Shown here: positions 9,284 to 19,899 of the stretch, in pieces
Numbering within the stretch: the first letter of the stretch is position 1
Layout: each line of letters begins with the position of its first letter
Origin: Arion vulgaris
Lineage: Eukaryota; Mollusca; Gastropoda; Stylommatophora; Arionidae
Direction: 5' to 3'
NCBI GenBank assembly: GCA_020796225.1
Contig: CM036767.1
Span: forward strand, 25,860,100 to 25,924,099
DNA length: 64,000 nt
Notes under the pieces: model-generated
Seen by the model: only the letters and a program-made list of their open reading frames with translations
The model's database searches: none
What the model was told of the DNA's origin: nothing
Translations under genes and position numbers: made by a program

Positions 9284-9350
9284 AATGCAGTATACACGAG
9301 GATATAGTCAGGGTCTTCTACCCTGACTATATCCTCGTGTATACTGCATT
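9284..9350. repeat. Perfect 31-bp inverted repeat with 5-nt loop
   Basis: Bases 9284-9314 are the exact reverse complement of 9320-9350, with CTTCT between them. As RNA or single-stranded DNA this is an uninterrupted 31-bp hairpin. No flanking element or tail was recognised. Confidence 0.95.
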
Positions 9351-9365
9351 TCTTTTCTGTTCATA

Positions 9366-9520
9366 AATGATTAAGACCATCATGGGAGGAGGCATACCGG
9401 CAAAGAGAAGAAGAGGAAGACCACGGAGAAGATGGATTCAGGATGTAACTGATGGTTTGAACATGACGGCTGCAGAGGCGGGACATCTAGCCTATGAGAG
9501 ATAGAAATTCCGGAGGACTG
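9366..9520 (+). pseudogene. LINE C-terminal fragment
   Basis: The reading IKTIMGGGIPAKRRRGRPRR, then RWIQDVTDGLNMTAAEAGHL, is the very C-terminus typical of several LINE ORF2 proteins: a basic GRPRRRW block followed by a DV...L.MT..EA.HLA..R block. A TAG follows AYER at about 9502 and the reading continues with FRRTVGVANIC. Nothing upstream is LINE, so this is a short 5'-truncated insertion. Confidence 0.7.
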
Positions 9521-10114
9521 TTGGGGTGGCAAATATCTGCTCAGGACAAGCTATTTGATGATGACTCATATATTATTTATTAAAGAAAACACTTGTTCAA
9601 TTTGTGCAGAATTACCAGGAGACAAAAATGTATCTACAACAACACCAAGATTTGTGTGGGTTTTTAAAACTAAGAAGTACCTCTCTTTGCAGTGAAATAT
9701 TGCCACTTTTCTTAAGTTTTGCATTGTAACCACATTACTAAATGATAAGACTAAATAAGATGAACAGAAACAGTTATAGTAAGTATAGAGAATGATAGAA
9801 GGACATACAGAAGTAGAGCGTTGAGTTAGGCAGCATGAAAATGTTTGGGGGAAACCTATAAAAATGTGGTATGTTTGAGGAACAACCTATAAAGGTGTGG
9901 CAATAAGTATTCAATAGTGCTGAAGAAATGACATGCTATTAACGTCAGAGGGAGAGCAGAAGTGAGAATAACGCACAAATAGGAACGCAGTGCAGACATG
10001 AAAATATGAGCGTAGAAATTGTAAGAAAAAAAATGGAATGCTAGAAGAATGACCTTGTTACACAAAACGTCCGAGTGGTTACCGAGGCCCAAATTGGGGT
10101 GTAAACAATAGAAC
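9521..10114. other. AT-rich interval, nothing recognised
   Basis: About 590 bp with no coding similarity, repeats or RNA signatures that I can support. Confidence 0.4.
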
Positions 10115-10384
10115 CACTGTGGGGTCAAAGACGCAAGGAAGCGGCGCGCCAGGATTAGGAAGATGGCTCTCTAATCCCCTGCTCTCACCTCCACGTGGTG
10201 ACCCTGGTAACAGACGGTGGTTCCGGCCTGGCCAAAAGAGGGCAGGTGCTGTGGGAGAGCTACTCTGGGGCAAGAAGAGATGCATAGGTAGTCATACTTG
10301 ATGGGATCCGCTCGCAACTCGACGAGCGAACTCCCAGAGTGACTATTAATGCTCGACTCTCCCGGCGGATGGGAAAAGCTAGAA

Positions 10385-10810
10385 AAATATATGTGAAACA
10401 CCGAAGGGTGAAACTCGGAGCCCGCACATTCTCTCTTTTGAGTCTCCTCTCTCGAACCGATGAGTATGCTGGGTGACGAGATGGACCACACGTTGGTCCA
10501 CATAAGTCAAAAGTCTAGCCCCCATCACAGAGATGGGGGCACGAATCAAAGCCATCGAAGGGATCCGCGTGTGGTGAAATTCGAAGCCCAAGCATGCTCT
10601 CTCTTTGACCACGACCCTAGAGCCGATGAGTATGCTGGGTGCCGAGTTGAACCGCAAGCTGGGCCACATAGATCAAATCACTGGCCCCCATCACAGAGAT
10701 GGGAGCACGACCCAAAGCAATCGAAGAGACGTTGACCCGCGAGTGGCGAAATTCGGAGCCCAAGCATGCTATCTCTTGAGGCACTACTCTAGAGCCGATG
10801 AGTAAGCTGG
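10385..10810 (+). repeat. About 170-bp tandem repeat inside R1, 2.4 copies
   Basis: The marker CGATGAGTATGCTGGG occurs at 10458 and 10624 and, with one change, at 10796, giving periods of 166 and 172 bp. Each unit also has a CCCCCATCACAGAGATGGG palindrome-like block. Confidence 0.8.
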
Positions 10811-11229
10811 GAGGCGAGTTGAGATGCACGTGGGCCATCCTGGGGGCGAAACTCGGTTTTTGCCCCCTCGGAGTCGGACAGCTCAATGGGAATTGGTGGA
10901 GGTGGTGGGGTGAGCACCAGCGCAAAGCGATACGTGTTCGCTCTGTTCTGGTGCCTACCTCGCCATTTCCGCACCATTTCCGCATCAGGGCAGAACGAGC
11001 ACGCATACGGACGTTGCAAGGGTGGTACCACATGTGGCGAAACCCGTGACCCCATCTCATGGGTGGGGGACCGGGTTGAGTCACAGACAGTGACAGCCCA
11101 GGCAAATGTGTGCACGACATGGAAGGCACGAAAAATGTGAGCACGGAAACAGTCGATGGTGACAGGGCATCAGGGCAGATCTAGCAAGCACGCTGGCAGT
11201 CCTAGTGGGCCACATCGAGGTGCAGGCCG

Positions 11230-11395
11230 GCACGGCAAGAGAGTGAGCGTCCCACCCACATGAGTAGAACAACTGGAAAGCCCAGCAGAGGGCAAAACCA
11301 GTGGAAGCGCGGCAGCGGCAAGCAGAGTGTCCGTCCCACCCAAATGTACAGAACAACTGGAAAGCCTAGCAGAGCTAAATCCAGTGCGCGTTTCC
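11230..11395 (+). repeat. 84-bp tandem repeat inside R1, 2 copies
   Basis: CGTCCCACCCA followed by AGAACAACTGGAAAGCC occurs at 11248 and again at 11332, giving an 84-bp period with moderate divergence. Confidence 0.75.
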
Positions 11396-12110
11396 GCTCG
11401 CAGGGAAATACTGCTGCCTTGTAGTTTTGATTGTGGACAATCAAAGACTAGCGGAACAAACCGTACACAAACCTGAACGGGTGGCAAACCAAGATGTTCA
11501 GTAAAACGACCGGTTTGGCTGGGCAGATGGCGCTCATAAGTGCGGGAGGGCAGGCCATCTAAGGGTCGCTGCCCTGAAAGAAAATGGCAACCCGCTGCTT
11601 TGTGGGTTCGACTGGGGACAGTCAAAGGCTATCGGAAAGCGTACCGCAAACAAACGCTGGCTGAAATCGAACACCCCACCCAAGGATAAATCAACTGTGT
11701 TCCAATAGTTGCTGAAGGTTGGTGCAAGTACAACGTTCTGATGTTTTGGCTTTTTATATATCATAATAGAATGATAAAAATGGCCTTAGAACGATCGCGA
11801 GAGAGAGAAAACCACTGTTACCTGCCACGCATGTCGTAAGAGGCGTCTAAGGAGGTTGGGCGTGGACTAGCTACCCCACACCGTAAAAACACTAAATAGC
11901 TACAGAACGGAGAAGTAACCGAGTAAACGCTGAGAAACCGGACGACATTGCCGAAGGATAAGCACGCAAGCTCCAAGTGTATGACAGGAGTGTGTCGTAA
12001 ACACACCAGTCTTAGGGCTGCATGAATCAGATTTCCACATGAATAGAATTTATGGGGAGGTCTGGTACATCGGTCTAGGCGGTGGTCGCGAGAGAGAGAA
12101 ATAACACAAA

Positions 12111-12439
12111 AGAACGCGAGTAGAAGTTTTGACAGACAAGTTTTGACAGACAAGCAATTGAACTTATGTTCAAAGAGAAGTAACATTGACAAGGAAGAAT
12201 GCGTGTGAGAATGATGGACGGCTTGGATAAAAAAAAGACTAATCAGCAAGCCTTAATAATCTTGCGTGTATGATCAAGGGCATTGCTGTGGTCGTCCCTA
12301 TGATAGCATTTCAAACAATTTCATGTTTCATTATTTGTTGATTGGAATTTCTATAAGTTATACCCCTTATTGAAGTTAACTGTCAATCTTCGTGGATATA
12401 TTAAACTGTCTTGATATTCAACGAAATCATGTTGTGGGC
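12111..12439. other. AT-rich interval after R1, nothing recognised
   Basis: A short duplicated GTTTTGACAGACAA is seen near 12127-12155. Otherwise no coding sequence or known element. Confidence 0.4.
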
Positions 12440-12560
12440 ATTATTGTATTAGTTTAGTTTAGTCGTAGGATCATCCGCACTGCACATCGAACCACTTAGT
12501 TCATAAGTGTTCCAATCTCATCAGTATGTCTGTCAGCATGTGACAACTAATCCTTTACTT
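12440..12560. repeat. Dispersed repeat shared with 22626-22745 (inverted)
   Basis: The sequence around TTTAGTTTAGTCGTAGGATC and CACTGCACATCGAACCA is the reverse complement, with scattered differences, of 22626-22745. No coding sense is preserved between the two copies. Confidence 0.7.
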
Positions 12561-12687
12561 TAGATCACTTGAAATATCTATACTATATTTCCGAAAATGT
12601 GTGTGTACTGTCCGGCTATACACGGCCTCAATTTACATCCAAAATTCTCCAGACTTGGTCCAAATATTTTTCGGGCTAAATTTGAAT

Positions 12688-12780
12688 GAACTAAAGAAAA
12701 AGTTTCGAAATCATATCAATATTCATTTAAAAAATAAATAAAATCGAATTTGTGATGTCTTATCCACCCTTTTTAATGAC
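12688..12780 (+). repeat. Left arm of a 92-bp inverted repeat pair
   Basis: This arm contains GTTTCGAAATCATATCAATA and ATCGAATTTGTGATGTCTTA. It is the reverse complement of 14269-14359 with roughly one difference in eight by eye. The arms are 1.5 kb apart and may be ends of one element, or two copies of a small element. Confidence 0.75.
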
Positions 12781-13350
12781 GTCGTGAAGAAAGGTTACCA
12801 GAGTCAGCGGGATATAATCACTAAAATGACCAGGTGGCCATTACCACATAAGCATGGATTACGTCCCTTAATCAAAATACGTTATTAGCTATCAACGTAT
12901 ACTACATACGTGCAATAGCCATGTCAGAAGTTTTAAGAAGGTATTAGATCAGTTGCCCGCGGACGACATGAAAATTGCAATCCGCGTCGACATAGTTCCG
13001 GCCGGTCAACACGAGCGGACTTGAAAAGCGCCTGTAGTAAACGAAGTGCTGGGATTGATTTTAGATCAGACAGCTTTAGCCTTGGTTAGTTATATGCGAC
13101 ATGTCTGGAGTTGAAAGTGGAAAAAATAAATATGTGCTTGCAAACGACCGGAAAACAAGGAATGTTGTTTCAGACTCTAACAAAGAAATAAATGTAACTT
13201 ACACAATAATTATGTAATTTTTGTTAATCAAAACAAAATAGTACCAATTAGTACAAAATAGTAAACAATTGTTTAAATATTTAAAATCCTATTTTACACA
13301 CGTTTTCGAATTCCGAGTAAAGCCGGGTTAATCAGATAGTTGTCTATATA
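12781..13350. other. Interval between inverted arm and LINE fragment, nothing recognised
   Basis: About 570 bp of AT-rich sequence without a supported feature. Confidence 0.4.
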
Positions 13351-14085
13351 TTCAATGTTGTCTCTTGTATAAACTTACTGTCTTTTGTAGCTCACTTTGA
13401 GGTCCATGTAGTTTTCTGTCGAGTGTTGTTTTGCTAGGCCAGTGAATTTGCCTCAGTGTATCATATTTGGGACGGTCTTGAATTATGTGCTCTGCAGTCT
13501 GATATGCCTGTCCACATATACACATGACTGAATTTTCAATCTTGAATTTTGTATACATGTGGCTACGGAGTGGATTGTGTCCTGTTCTAAGGCGCCGGAT
13601 GACAACTTGTTCCAATCTGCTTATATTATAGTAGTCATCTTGTGTTGGTATGTGTGGCTTTGTGATTGATTTAATCATCATTTTCTTTTGGTGGTAGGTA
13701 ACTGACACATCCGGTTGCTCTCTTTGCAGCACCCTTCTTGGCCAGTCGGTCTGCTGTTTCATTTCCTGGTATTCCACAGGGAGACGTTAGCCACTGCAAA
13801 ACGACCATGCACTGCTTGCACAGTTTAGACAGTAGGGTCTGTAGACATGGCAATTTTCTGGACTGGAGTGCTGATTTTGCATCTGTCAAAAATACAACAT
13901 GTAGTGGATCAAGTCTGGTGTTTAACAGTTTCTCAGTTGCCACCTTGATTGGCTGAATTTCGGCATCATAGTTGTGACAGAATTTCTCCGTTGGTACTTT
14001 AATCGCATCTCTAACGTTGTCTACAGTCACACCCGTACACATCAGAGGTGCAACAGCACACGTCTGAGATTGTTGTCACCATCGT
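13351..14085 (-). pseudogene. LINE RNase H and C-terminal domain fragment
   Basis: On the minus strand the first frame reads CHNYDAEIQPIKVATEKLL (RNase H Glu block), VVFLTDAKSALQS (Asp block) and SPCGIPGNETADRLAKKGA (last Asp block). The usual WIP.HCGI His is replaced, reading WLTSPCGI. A frameshift near 13740 leads into YYNISRLEQVVIRRLRTGHN, MYTKFKIENSVMCICGQAYQ and TAEHIIQDRP, the C-terminal knuckle with its last Cys lost. This is a different family from LINE-A. The RT is missing. It lies between the two inverted arms at 12.7 and 14.3 kb. Confidence 0.85.
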
Positions 14086-14154
14086 CTGCGATGAACGACT
14101 ATTTTTATATACCAGAAAACGGGTTCAGTATAGTATAGTAGGTAGAATAGAATA

Positions 14155-14259
14155 GTACAGATGGAAGGACGTTTTTATGTTGCAAGTTATCCTAGATATA
14201 AAAAAAAGTACAGATGGAAGGACGTTTTTATGTTGCAAGTTATCCTAGATATAAAAAAG
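14155..14259 (+). repeat. 53-bp tandem duplication
   Basis: GTACAGATGGAAGGACG and the following bases are repeated at 14155 and 14208, almost without change. It abuts the right inverted arm. Confidence 0.9.
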
Positions 14260-14268
14260 TCATAAAAA

Positions 14269-14359
14269 GTCATAAAAAGGCGGATAAGACATCACAAATT
14301 CGATTTTATTAATTTTTTTAATGAATATTGATCCGATTTCGAAACATTTTCTTCAGTTC
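14269..14359 (-). repeat. Right arm of the 92-bp inverted repeat pair
   Basis: Reverse complement of 12688-12780; contains TAAGACATCACAAATTCGAT. The arm ends differ slightly in length. Confidence 0.75.
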
Positions 14360-15150
14360 ATATACGATATAATGTAGTACACACATTGTGTTCTAATACA
14401 ATTTTACTCAAACTAAACAAAGTCGGTAATACTGAGAAAATGTACACCGCAAGTATTTGGTTGGGATTCTAGTATTATTTCAAACTTCGCTCAGTTTAGT
14501 TGGTGTAATATCAATATGTTTCACTCTTATAATCTGCATATTACTTGATAAGTTAACTAAAAGTTTTATTGTTCTGAGATTGTTTCAGAATCGCTAGTCC
14601 TTTATATTTACCCACCAGATTTTAGTTCTTCTGTAGCGAAATAAATTGCATATAAATGACAAGAGATAGACTTTTCATCTTCCCGCACCGTCACATCCTA
14701 GCTCCATGTTACAACATCTACTAAACCGCCAAGAAAGAGTTTAAGAGCTGACTAATAGCACGGTTTATTATTTATGTCCGACGTCTAATCAATTGTTATA
14801 CTGGAACCTCCCGGCGCTGGAGTGATATGAATTAAGGAAGGAAAGATTGCTTGCTATCCTCTCTAAATGGGTCTTCGAGTGAGTCCAGATTGACAGCAAC
14901 GTTAGGAGGATGACTCAGTAATTGAACAATTACATCCCCATTATTGGTTCAATGATCGTCTAGTTGGCCGTCTAATAATATATCAAAAGTATACAGATTG
15001 ATCCACTCTGCCTAAGTCTCGGTTAAGAACAAACATTATTAGCAACGACGACATGATTGTGACTGAACTACTCAATTTCTGGGATTTTATCAACAGGTTT
15101 AAGTCATTTTGTTTAGTTTCCATTTCTCACATTTACTTCTTTATATTATT
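14360..15150. other. AT-rich interval, nothing recognised
   Basis: About 790 bp with no open reading of interest or repeat match. Confidence 0.4.
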
Positions 15151-15159
15151 TTTTTTTTT

Positions 15160-15706
15160 TTATAACCGGAGAATATTCACAGCGCATAAACAGAAAGAAA
15201 AGTACATGATGACTGACAAAAATCAGTAATAGTCCCAATATGGAAAAATAAATACAATAAAAGAGAATGCGAAACATACAGAGGTATTTCACTATTAAGC
15301 CACACTGGTAAAATATACGCAAACATATTAGAACAGCACATAAGACACATAGCTGACCCACAATTAAGCCCCTCACCATTTAGATTTAGAATAGTATTGG
15401 GATGCACAGACGCTCTATTCACTGTGAGACACTTGAGTGGAAAAGCAACAGAATACAATAAATAGTTACACTTATTATTCATCGATCAAGAAAAAAAATT
15501 GACAGAATAGATAGAAGTATTCTATGGGAAACACTAGAAAACTATGAGATCAAGGGACAACTGCAAGACAATATCAGAGCAATATACAAAAATAGAAACA
15601 GTGGGGTAAGAACAACAGACGGAGTGACAGACTCATTCGAAACAAAATCAGGAGTAAGACAAGGTTGTGTACTCTCACCTCTTCTCTTCAGCATATATAT
15701 CGACCA
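15160..15706 (+). pseudogene. LINE reverse transcriptase fragment, fingers to palm
   Basis: The reading starts QKSVIVPIWKNK after a TGA where DW is usual. It continues ETYRGISLLSHTGKIYANIL, RFRIVLGCTDALFTVRHLS, then after a stop and a frameshift LLFIDQEKKIDRIDRSILWE, and finally ETKSGVRQGCVLSPLLFSIY. These are RT motifs up to the QGCVLSPLLF block. The YADD block is absent because the copy is cut at 15706 by another repeat. The protein family differs from the RTE copy at 16.4 kb. Confidence 0.85.
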
Positions 15707-16075
15707 GGGGCGGCTCGTCATTAAGAGCCAGTGGGGTCCATCAAAAATATTGAGTAACCTGTATTTACTATTTTAGACATTATTTGTTCATAATTATTAC
15801 TTTCAACGAGATACTGATTAGCTTTGAAATTTGATATATAACGCTAAAATATCATACACAGTCTGAAATTTGAAATTCATAATCTTTTACCCTAATTAGT
15901 ATAGGCCTCTGGTCATTGGGGCCAGTAAGAACCGGTCCCACCAAACCAAAAAGAGTTAACGTGCACTTATTATTTTAGACATTATTTTTTCGTAATCATT
16001 ACTTTTAACTTGGCACTGATTGGCTTTGAAAGTTGAATATATAACACTTAAATATAAATATTATATCAGAATAAT
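15707..16075. repeat. Repeat with 202-bp tandem duplication, cuts the LINE RT
   Basis: It begins GGGGCGGCTCGTCATTAA, shared with 55651, where R1 starts. Two diverged monomers share ATTATTTTAGACATTATTT-like sequence at 15771 and 15973 (period about 202 bp). Each monomer starts near a GGCCAGT or GAGCCAGT block. No coding sense. It may be a DNA-transposon remnant. Confidence 0.6.
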
Positions 16076-16435
16076 ATAACAATCATGTTATTTATATAAT
16101 ATCTCCTTATTAAAAAATAGTATATGTACTGCAGCTCATCATTTTGCCTCTAATACTTCAAGCATTGTTCCGTACACTATTTCTGGGGTTAGTTTACAAG
16201 TTCCTATCTAAAGTGTAACGTTGCGACCTTGACCTTTGATCGCTATTGTGTAGAGAATTGCCAAAACAATTACGTCATTTTCATTCAGCCGGAAGATATA
16301 TTCATTCTTACGCGGCCAAACTACTTCCCAGATAAACGAGGACTCCTCAAATAGTCCGTTTAATTATCGATTGATTCCCCAATTTTATATAAAAATTAAA
16401 TAAAATTATAGAAAATAATAGTACTAAATTACAAA
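16076..16435. other. AT-rich interval, nothing recognised
   Basis: Between the 202-bp repeat and the RTE copy. No feature supported. Confidence 0.4.
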
Positions 16436-16439
16436 CCTC

Positions 16440-17245
16440 ATAGAATAAGATTAGTTTATGGAATTGTCCACTTTGTAGATTTTGAAAACGCTTTTGATAG
16501 CATACACCGCGAAAGTCTATGACGTATCTTAAGATGGTATAGAATCCCACTGTGTTTTATAAATATTATAAAAAGCTGCTACAGCAAGTTTGCATGCAGT
16601 GTTGAAACCTCAGAACTAAAGTTTGAAGTAAAAACAGGCGTGCGACAAGGATGTGTTATGTCAGCCCTATTATTCAACACTGTCATAGCTTGGGTGATGC
16701 GTAAAACAACGGACGATAAGGTAAGAGGTATTAGATGGACGCTCACATCCACTCTGGAAGACCTAGATTTTGCAGATGACATCGCACTCCTATCTCATAC
16801 ACATAGAGATATCCAGGAAAGACCTGCCGCCTTAACCAATATAGTGAGATGGTTGGGCTGAAAATAAATCAGAAGAAAACTGAAGTAATGACTCTGAACA
16901 TAGCAACCCCAGCACCAGTCAAATTAGAAGGTAAAACCCTCCGAGATAAAACCGCTTTCACATACCTTGGAAGTGTTATTAGCAATGAAGGAGGCGCTGG
17001 ATCTGACATTAAAAACAGACTGAGTAAGGCACGTAGTGCATTCATGACCCTTCAGACCGCCTGGAAATCTGCCCAATACAGCATCAGAACCAAGACTATT
17101 ATCTATAACAGCTGTGTGCTGTCAACATTGCTGTACGGATCGGAATGCTGGAGAATGACAGAACAGGATATGTCCAGACTCTCCGCCTTTCATACAACTT
17201 GTCTGCGAAAAATCTTACGCGTGTGAGGAAGGCCATGAACAGGGA
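16440..17245 (+). pseudogene. RTE-type LINE reverse transcriptase, broken
   Basis: The reading VHFVDFENAFDSIHRESL (motif A) meets a TGA near 16518. Then come ELKFEVKTGVRQGCVMSALL, STLEDLDFADDIALLSHTHR (catalytic FADD) and, after a one-base frameshift near 16845, VGLKINQKKTEVMTLN, FTYLGSVISNEGGAGSDI, KARSAFMTLQTAWKSAQYS and VLSTLLYGSECWRM. The combination is typical of the RTE clade. After RKILRV (17226) the next bases read KAMNREEWCMFVVA, close to the extreme C-terminus. The knuckle region in between is therefore deleted. The 5' endonuclease part is absent. Confidence 0.88.
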
Positions 17246-17559
17246 AGAATGGTGTATGTTTGTTGTTGCCTAAACGCCAAGGGCGTAACAGGCTAAATAG
17301 AGAAAAAAAAGGGAGATGGAATTGTCCCTTGCATTAATACATCTTGTCTTCAGCAATAAATACCACGACATTCGTGATCTTTGAGCTTGGTTCCCCTGTA
17401 CGCCCGCTTTCCGTGAACTCTGACTGGTCGACTGACGTCACTTGATCTAGGTTAGCTAGTTTACCCTTTTTAGTGATGAGATTGTACAAATGTACCCAAT
17501 TTTCTTTCGTACAGTGGTCAATTGAGTTTAGTTGAGCAAAACATGTAAAAACATTTTAA
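17246..17559. other. Interval after RTE copy, nothing recognised
   Basis: Contains the RTE 3' end and about 250 bp of unassigned sequence. Confidence 0.4.
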
Positions 17560-17710
17560 ACAAATTACAAAGTACTAGAGATTTACAAAATACAAAAACT
17601 ATGACAATACACAGAAACGTTTCGACCAAATTGTTTTTATCAAGCAAAGAAGACAACAGAAATGAAGAATTTCACTTCTTTCACAGTACACTACATATAG
17701 GATGAAAATC
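17560..17710 (-). mobile_element. PLE 3'-end fragment
   Basis: On the minus strand it contains the PLE 3' hairpin (17618-17649) and the terminal TTTGTAAATCTCTAGTACTT, like the ends of PLE-1 to PLE-4. No coding part is present. The inner stem GGCC/GGTC is not preserved here, which suggests age. Confidence 0.7.
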
Positions 17711-17825
17711 GTGACATATCCTTTACAGGACGTAGCGATCAACCACAGCAAACTAGTTGTTTTCTACGTTTACCGCAGAGATTATATATTACAACATCAC
17801 TTAATATGTTTACGATGCTCTGATC

Positions 17826-18030
17826 TCATTCACAAGCTCGTGGTTTGTTGACATGTGGGTGCCGAATTTTCAATTTGCGTTCCAGACAAGTTTACAAAAT
17901 AAAATTCTCTATGCGCTCCTGTTGTTTGATGTGTCCAAAATATTTAATTGTCCTTGATTTTATATTATTTAACAGCCAACTCTCTTTAGTATCACGCTGT
18001 TGCAGAACAGAAGCGTTTGTTCTTTTCCTA
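17826..18030 (-). pseudogene. LINE C-terminal fragment
   Basis: Minus-strand reading KRTNASVLQQRDTKESWLL, then IKSRTIKYFGHIKQQERIE. The KYFGHIKR.ER block is a common feature near the C-terminus of LINE ORF2. A stop follows in NFIL*. Short and decayed. Confidence 0.5.
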
Positions 18031-18034
18031 AAAG

Positions 18035-19330
18035 GGGTAATGGGGTCTAAAGGGCATAGGACAACGTCGTGCCAGGATTAGTGAGCTGACACTAACCAGG
18101 ATCCTATCCCACCTCCACGTGGTGACCTTGGAAACAGACAATGTTTCCTGTCTGGCTAAATGGGTAGGGATCGAGGGAGAGCTATTCTGGTATAAGTAGT
18201 GATGCAGACGCAGTTACATTGGATGAGATCTGCTCGCAACACAGACAAGCAGAATTCCAGAGCGACTATTAATGCACATCTCTCCCGGCCGATGGGAAAA
18301 GCTGAACAAATAAACATAAAGGAATGAAGGGTGCATCCAGAGAAGAGACTGGGCCCATATGGGGCGAATCTTGGAGCCACGAGGTGGGAGCTCGAATTAA
18401 GTTGCGTGTCAGGACAGTCTCGAGGCATAGTAAATGTGAGCATGGTGAGAAAACTGATAAACACGGTGAGCAGGCACCAAAGTAGAGCAAACTCGCATAC
18501 GAACGATACACAGGGGAACCCACCGGTAAGGACAGACATGCACGGTGTTGATGATGGAGCGACGAAAAGGCGTGACAAACGTAGGGGTGAGCGGACCACC
18601 CAATTGTGCAGAAAAACTGGAAAGTCCAGCAGAGGCTTGAATAGAATGCAAAAGTTCCTACCGAATGATGATAAACTGTGCACTGTGCACAGTGAGATAG
18701 AAATGGGTAAGGTATCGTCCAGTAGAACAATGCGAGCACAAGTGACGGGAAAAAAAGGACGGGCCTAGTCGGTGGACGAGGGCACAAGCAGAAATGGGCG
18801 AATATGCACCAAAAAGAAATGCGAGGTGACGAGCTTCGAAGATGGGGTCTCCATCCAGAGAGTATTAACCGCATTTCCCCTCACAGATAACTACTACTGC
18901 CTTGTAGTTGATTGGAGACAATCAAAGTCTAGTGGAGCAAACCGTACACAAAACTGGATCGCAGGCAAACCAAGCAGTACAAAAAAAAGACTGATAAACT
19001 GGGCAGATAACGTTCAACAACCCGGGAGGGAAGGGTATCTAAGGGTAGCTACCCTAAACAAAAATAACAACCTGCTGCCTTGCAGGTCGGTTGGGGACAG
19101 CCCGAGGCGTGTGAGAACAAACCCAGTAAACGCTGGCTAAAACCGGACACATAGCCAAAGGATAAGCACCAGAGCTCCAAATGGCGCTAAAGATTTGACG
19201 AAATACACCCATGCTAAGGCTGCATGAATCAGATTTCTACATGAAAGCAGAATTTATGGGAAAATCAGATACGTGAAAATCAGTCTAAGTGGTGATCGCG
19301 CACTTGAGAGAGAGAGAAAGAAATAAAGAG
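18035..19330 (+). repeat. R1 dispersed repeat, second long copy
   Basis: It aligns with the 10.1-12.1 kb copy at both ends: GTGCCAGGATTAG and CCACCTCCACGTGGTGACC at the start, and GGTTGGGGACAGCC, GTAAACGCTGGCTAAAACCG, GGCTGCATGAATCAGATTTC and GAATTTATGGG at the end. The middle is shorter. The last part, ATCAGTCTAAGTGGTGATCG followed by GAGAGA repeats, again matches the LINE-A tail. Open frames in it are not shared with the other copies. Confidence 0.7.
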
Positions 19331-19361
19331 AGAAAGAAAGAGAGAGAGAGAGAGAGAGGCA
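19303..19361 (+). repeat. GA-rich microsatellite at R1 end
   Basis: A run of GAGAGA and GAAA repeats closes the R1 copy, as in the LINE-A tail at 4060. Confidence 0.85.
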
Positions 19362-19599
19362 ATAACTTCCCGGAATAAAGAAATAGTAAATACTCCAAAA
19401 AACCCAAATTTTTCCGGAAGTTTTTGCCGGGCACACCAAGAAAATGACCACGAGCCGTCACTGATATCGACGGAATAGTGAAAGATGCACAGTGCGGAAA
19501 AGATCTTATAGACAAAGAGAATGAAAATTACGATCAATTAAATAACCAAATTAATGAATTACTTGCCGCAGAAGCAGAGTGGGTATAACTTCATGCACC

Positions 19600-19830
19600 G
19601 AATACATTGAAAGACAACAAACGCAGTGATTTGGACATTTAATGACAATGGAATACCAATCACCAATAACTGCATACAATACAAATAGATCAGATAATAG
19701 AGCCAAGGGAAGACAAAGAAAAAGATGGATAGACAATATCAAGATCGCACTAAATAAACACGGATATAACGGAACAAGGGCGCCTATCTGGCCATGGAAC
19801 GCAGATTTAAGTTCACACCCCTACACTTGA
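19600..19830 (+). pseudogene. LINE C-terminal fragment
   Basis: Reading FGHLMTMEYQSPITAY, then RAKGRQRKRWIDNIKIALNK. This is the FGH.+RM.......KGRPR.RW.D.I block of a LINE C-terminus. A TAG precedes FGH. Satellite A starts shortly after. Confidence 0.6.
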
Positions 19831-19899
19831 AGGCAAGAGTGGACAAACAGCTCCATCATCCACCTGCGAAAGACAATAGACCATAACACTGATCAGTCA

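Larger units (their letters stand above)
10115..12110 (+). repeat. R1 dispersed repeat, long copy
   Basis: A GC-rich 2-kb segment similar to 18035-19330 and 55650-57190. It begins with GGGGTCAAAGACGC and GCCAGGATTAG, and has CCACCTCCACGTGGTGACC near 10190. It contains the block TGGGTTCGACTGGGGACAGT near 11600. It ends with GGCTGCATGAATCAGATT, ACATCGGTCTAGGCGG and a GAGAGAGAG run. That end matches the LINE-A 3' tail. Open frames across it are not conserved between copies. Most likely the 5' region of a LINE joined to the 3' tail by an internal deletion. Confidence 0.7.

Noticed and set aside
10617..11144. Long open frames on both strands in the GC-rich R1 copy
   Set aside because: High GC reduces stop codons; frames are not conserved in the other R1 copies and show no domain.
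15707..16435. Treating the LINE RT pieces at 15.2 and 16.4 kb as one element split by an insertion
   Set aside because: They overlap in content (both hold the QGC block and motif A) and belong to different LINE types.
18269..18874. A 201-codon minus-strand frame in R1
   Set aside because: Not preserved in the copies at 10.1 and 55.7 kb; composition-driven.
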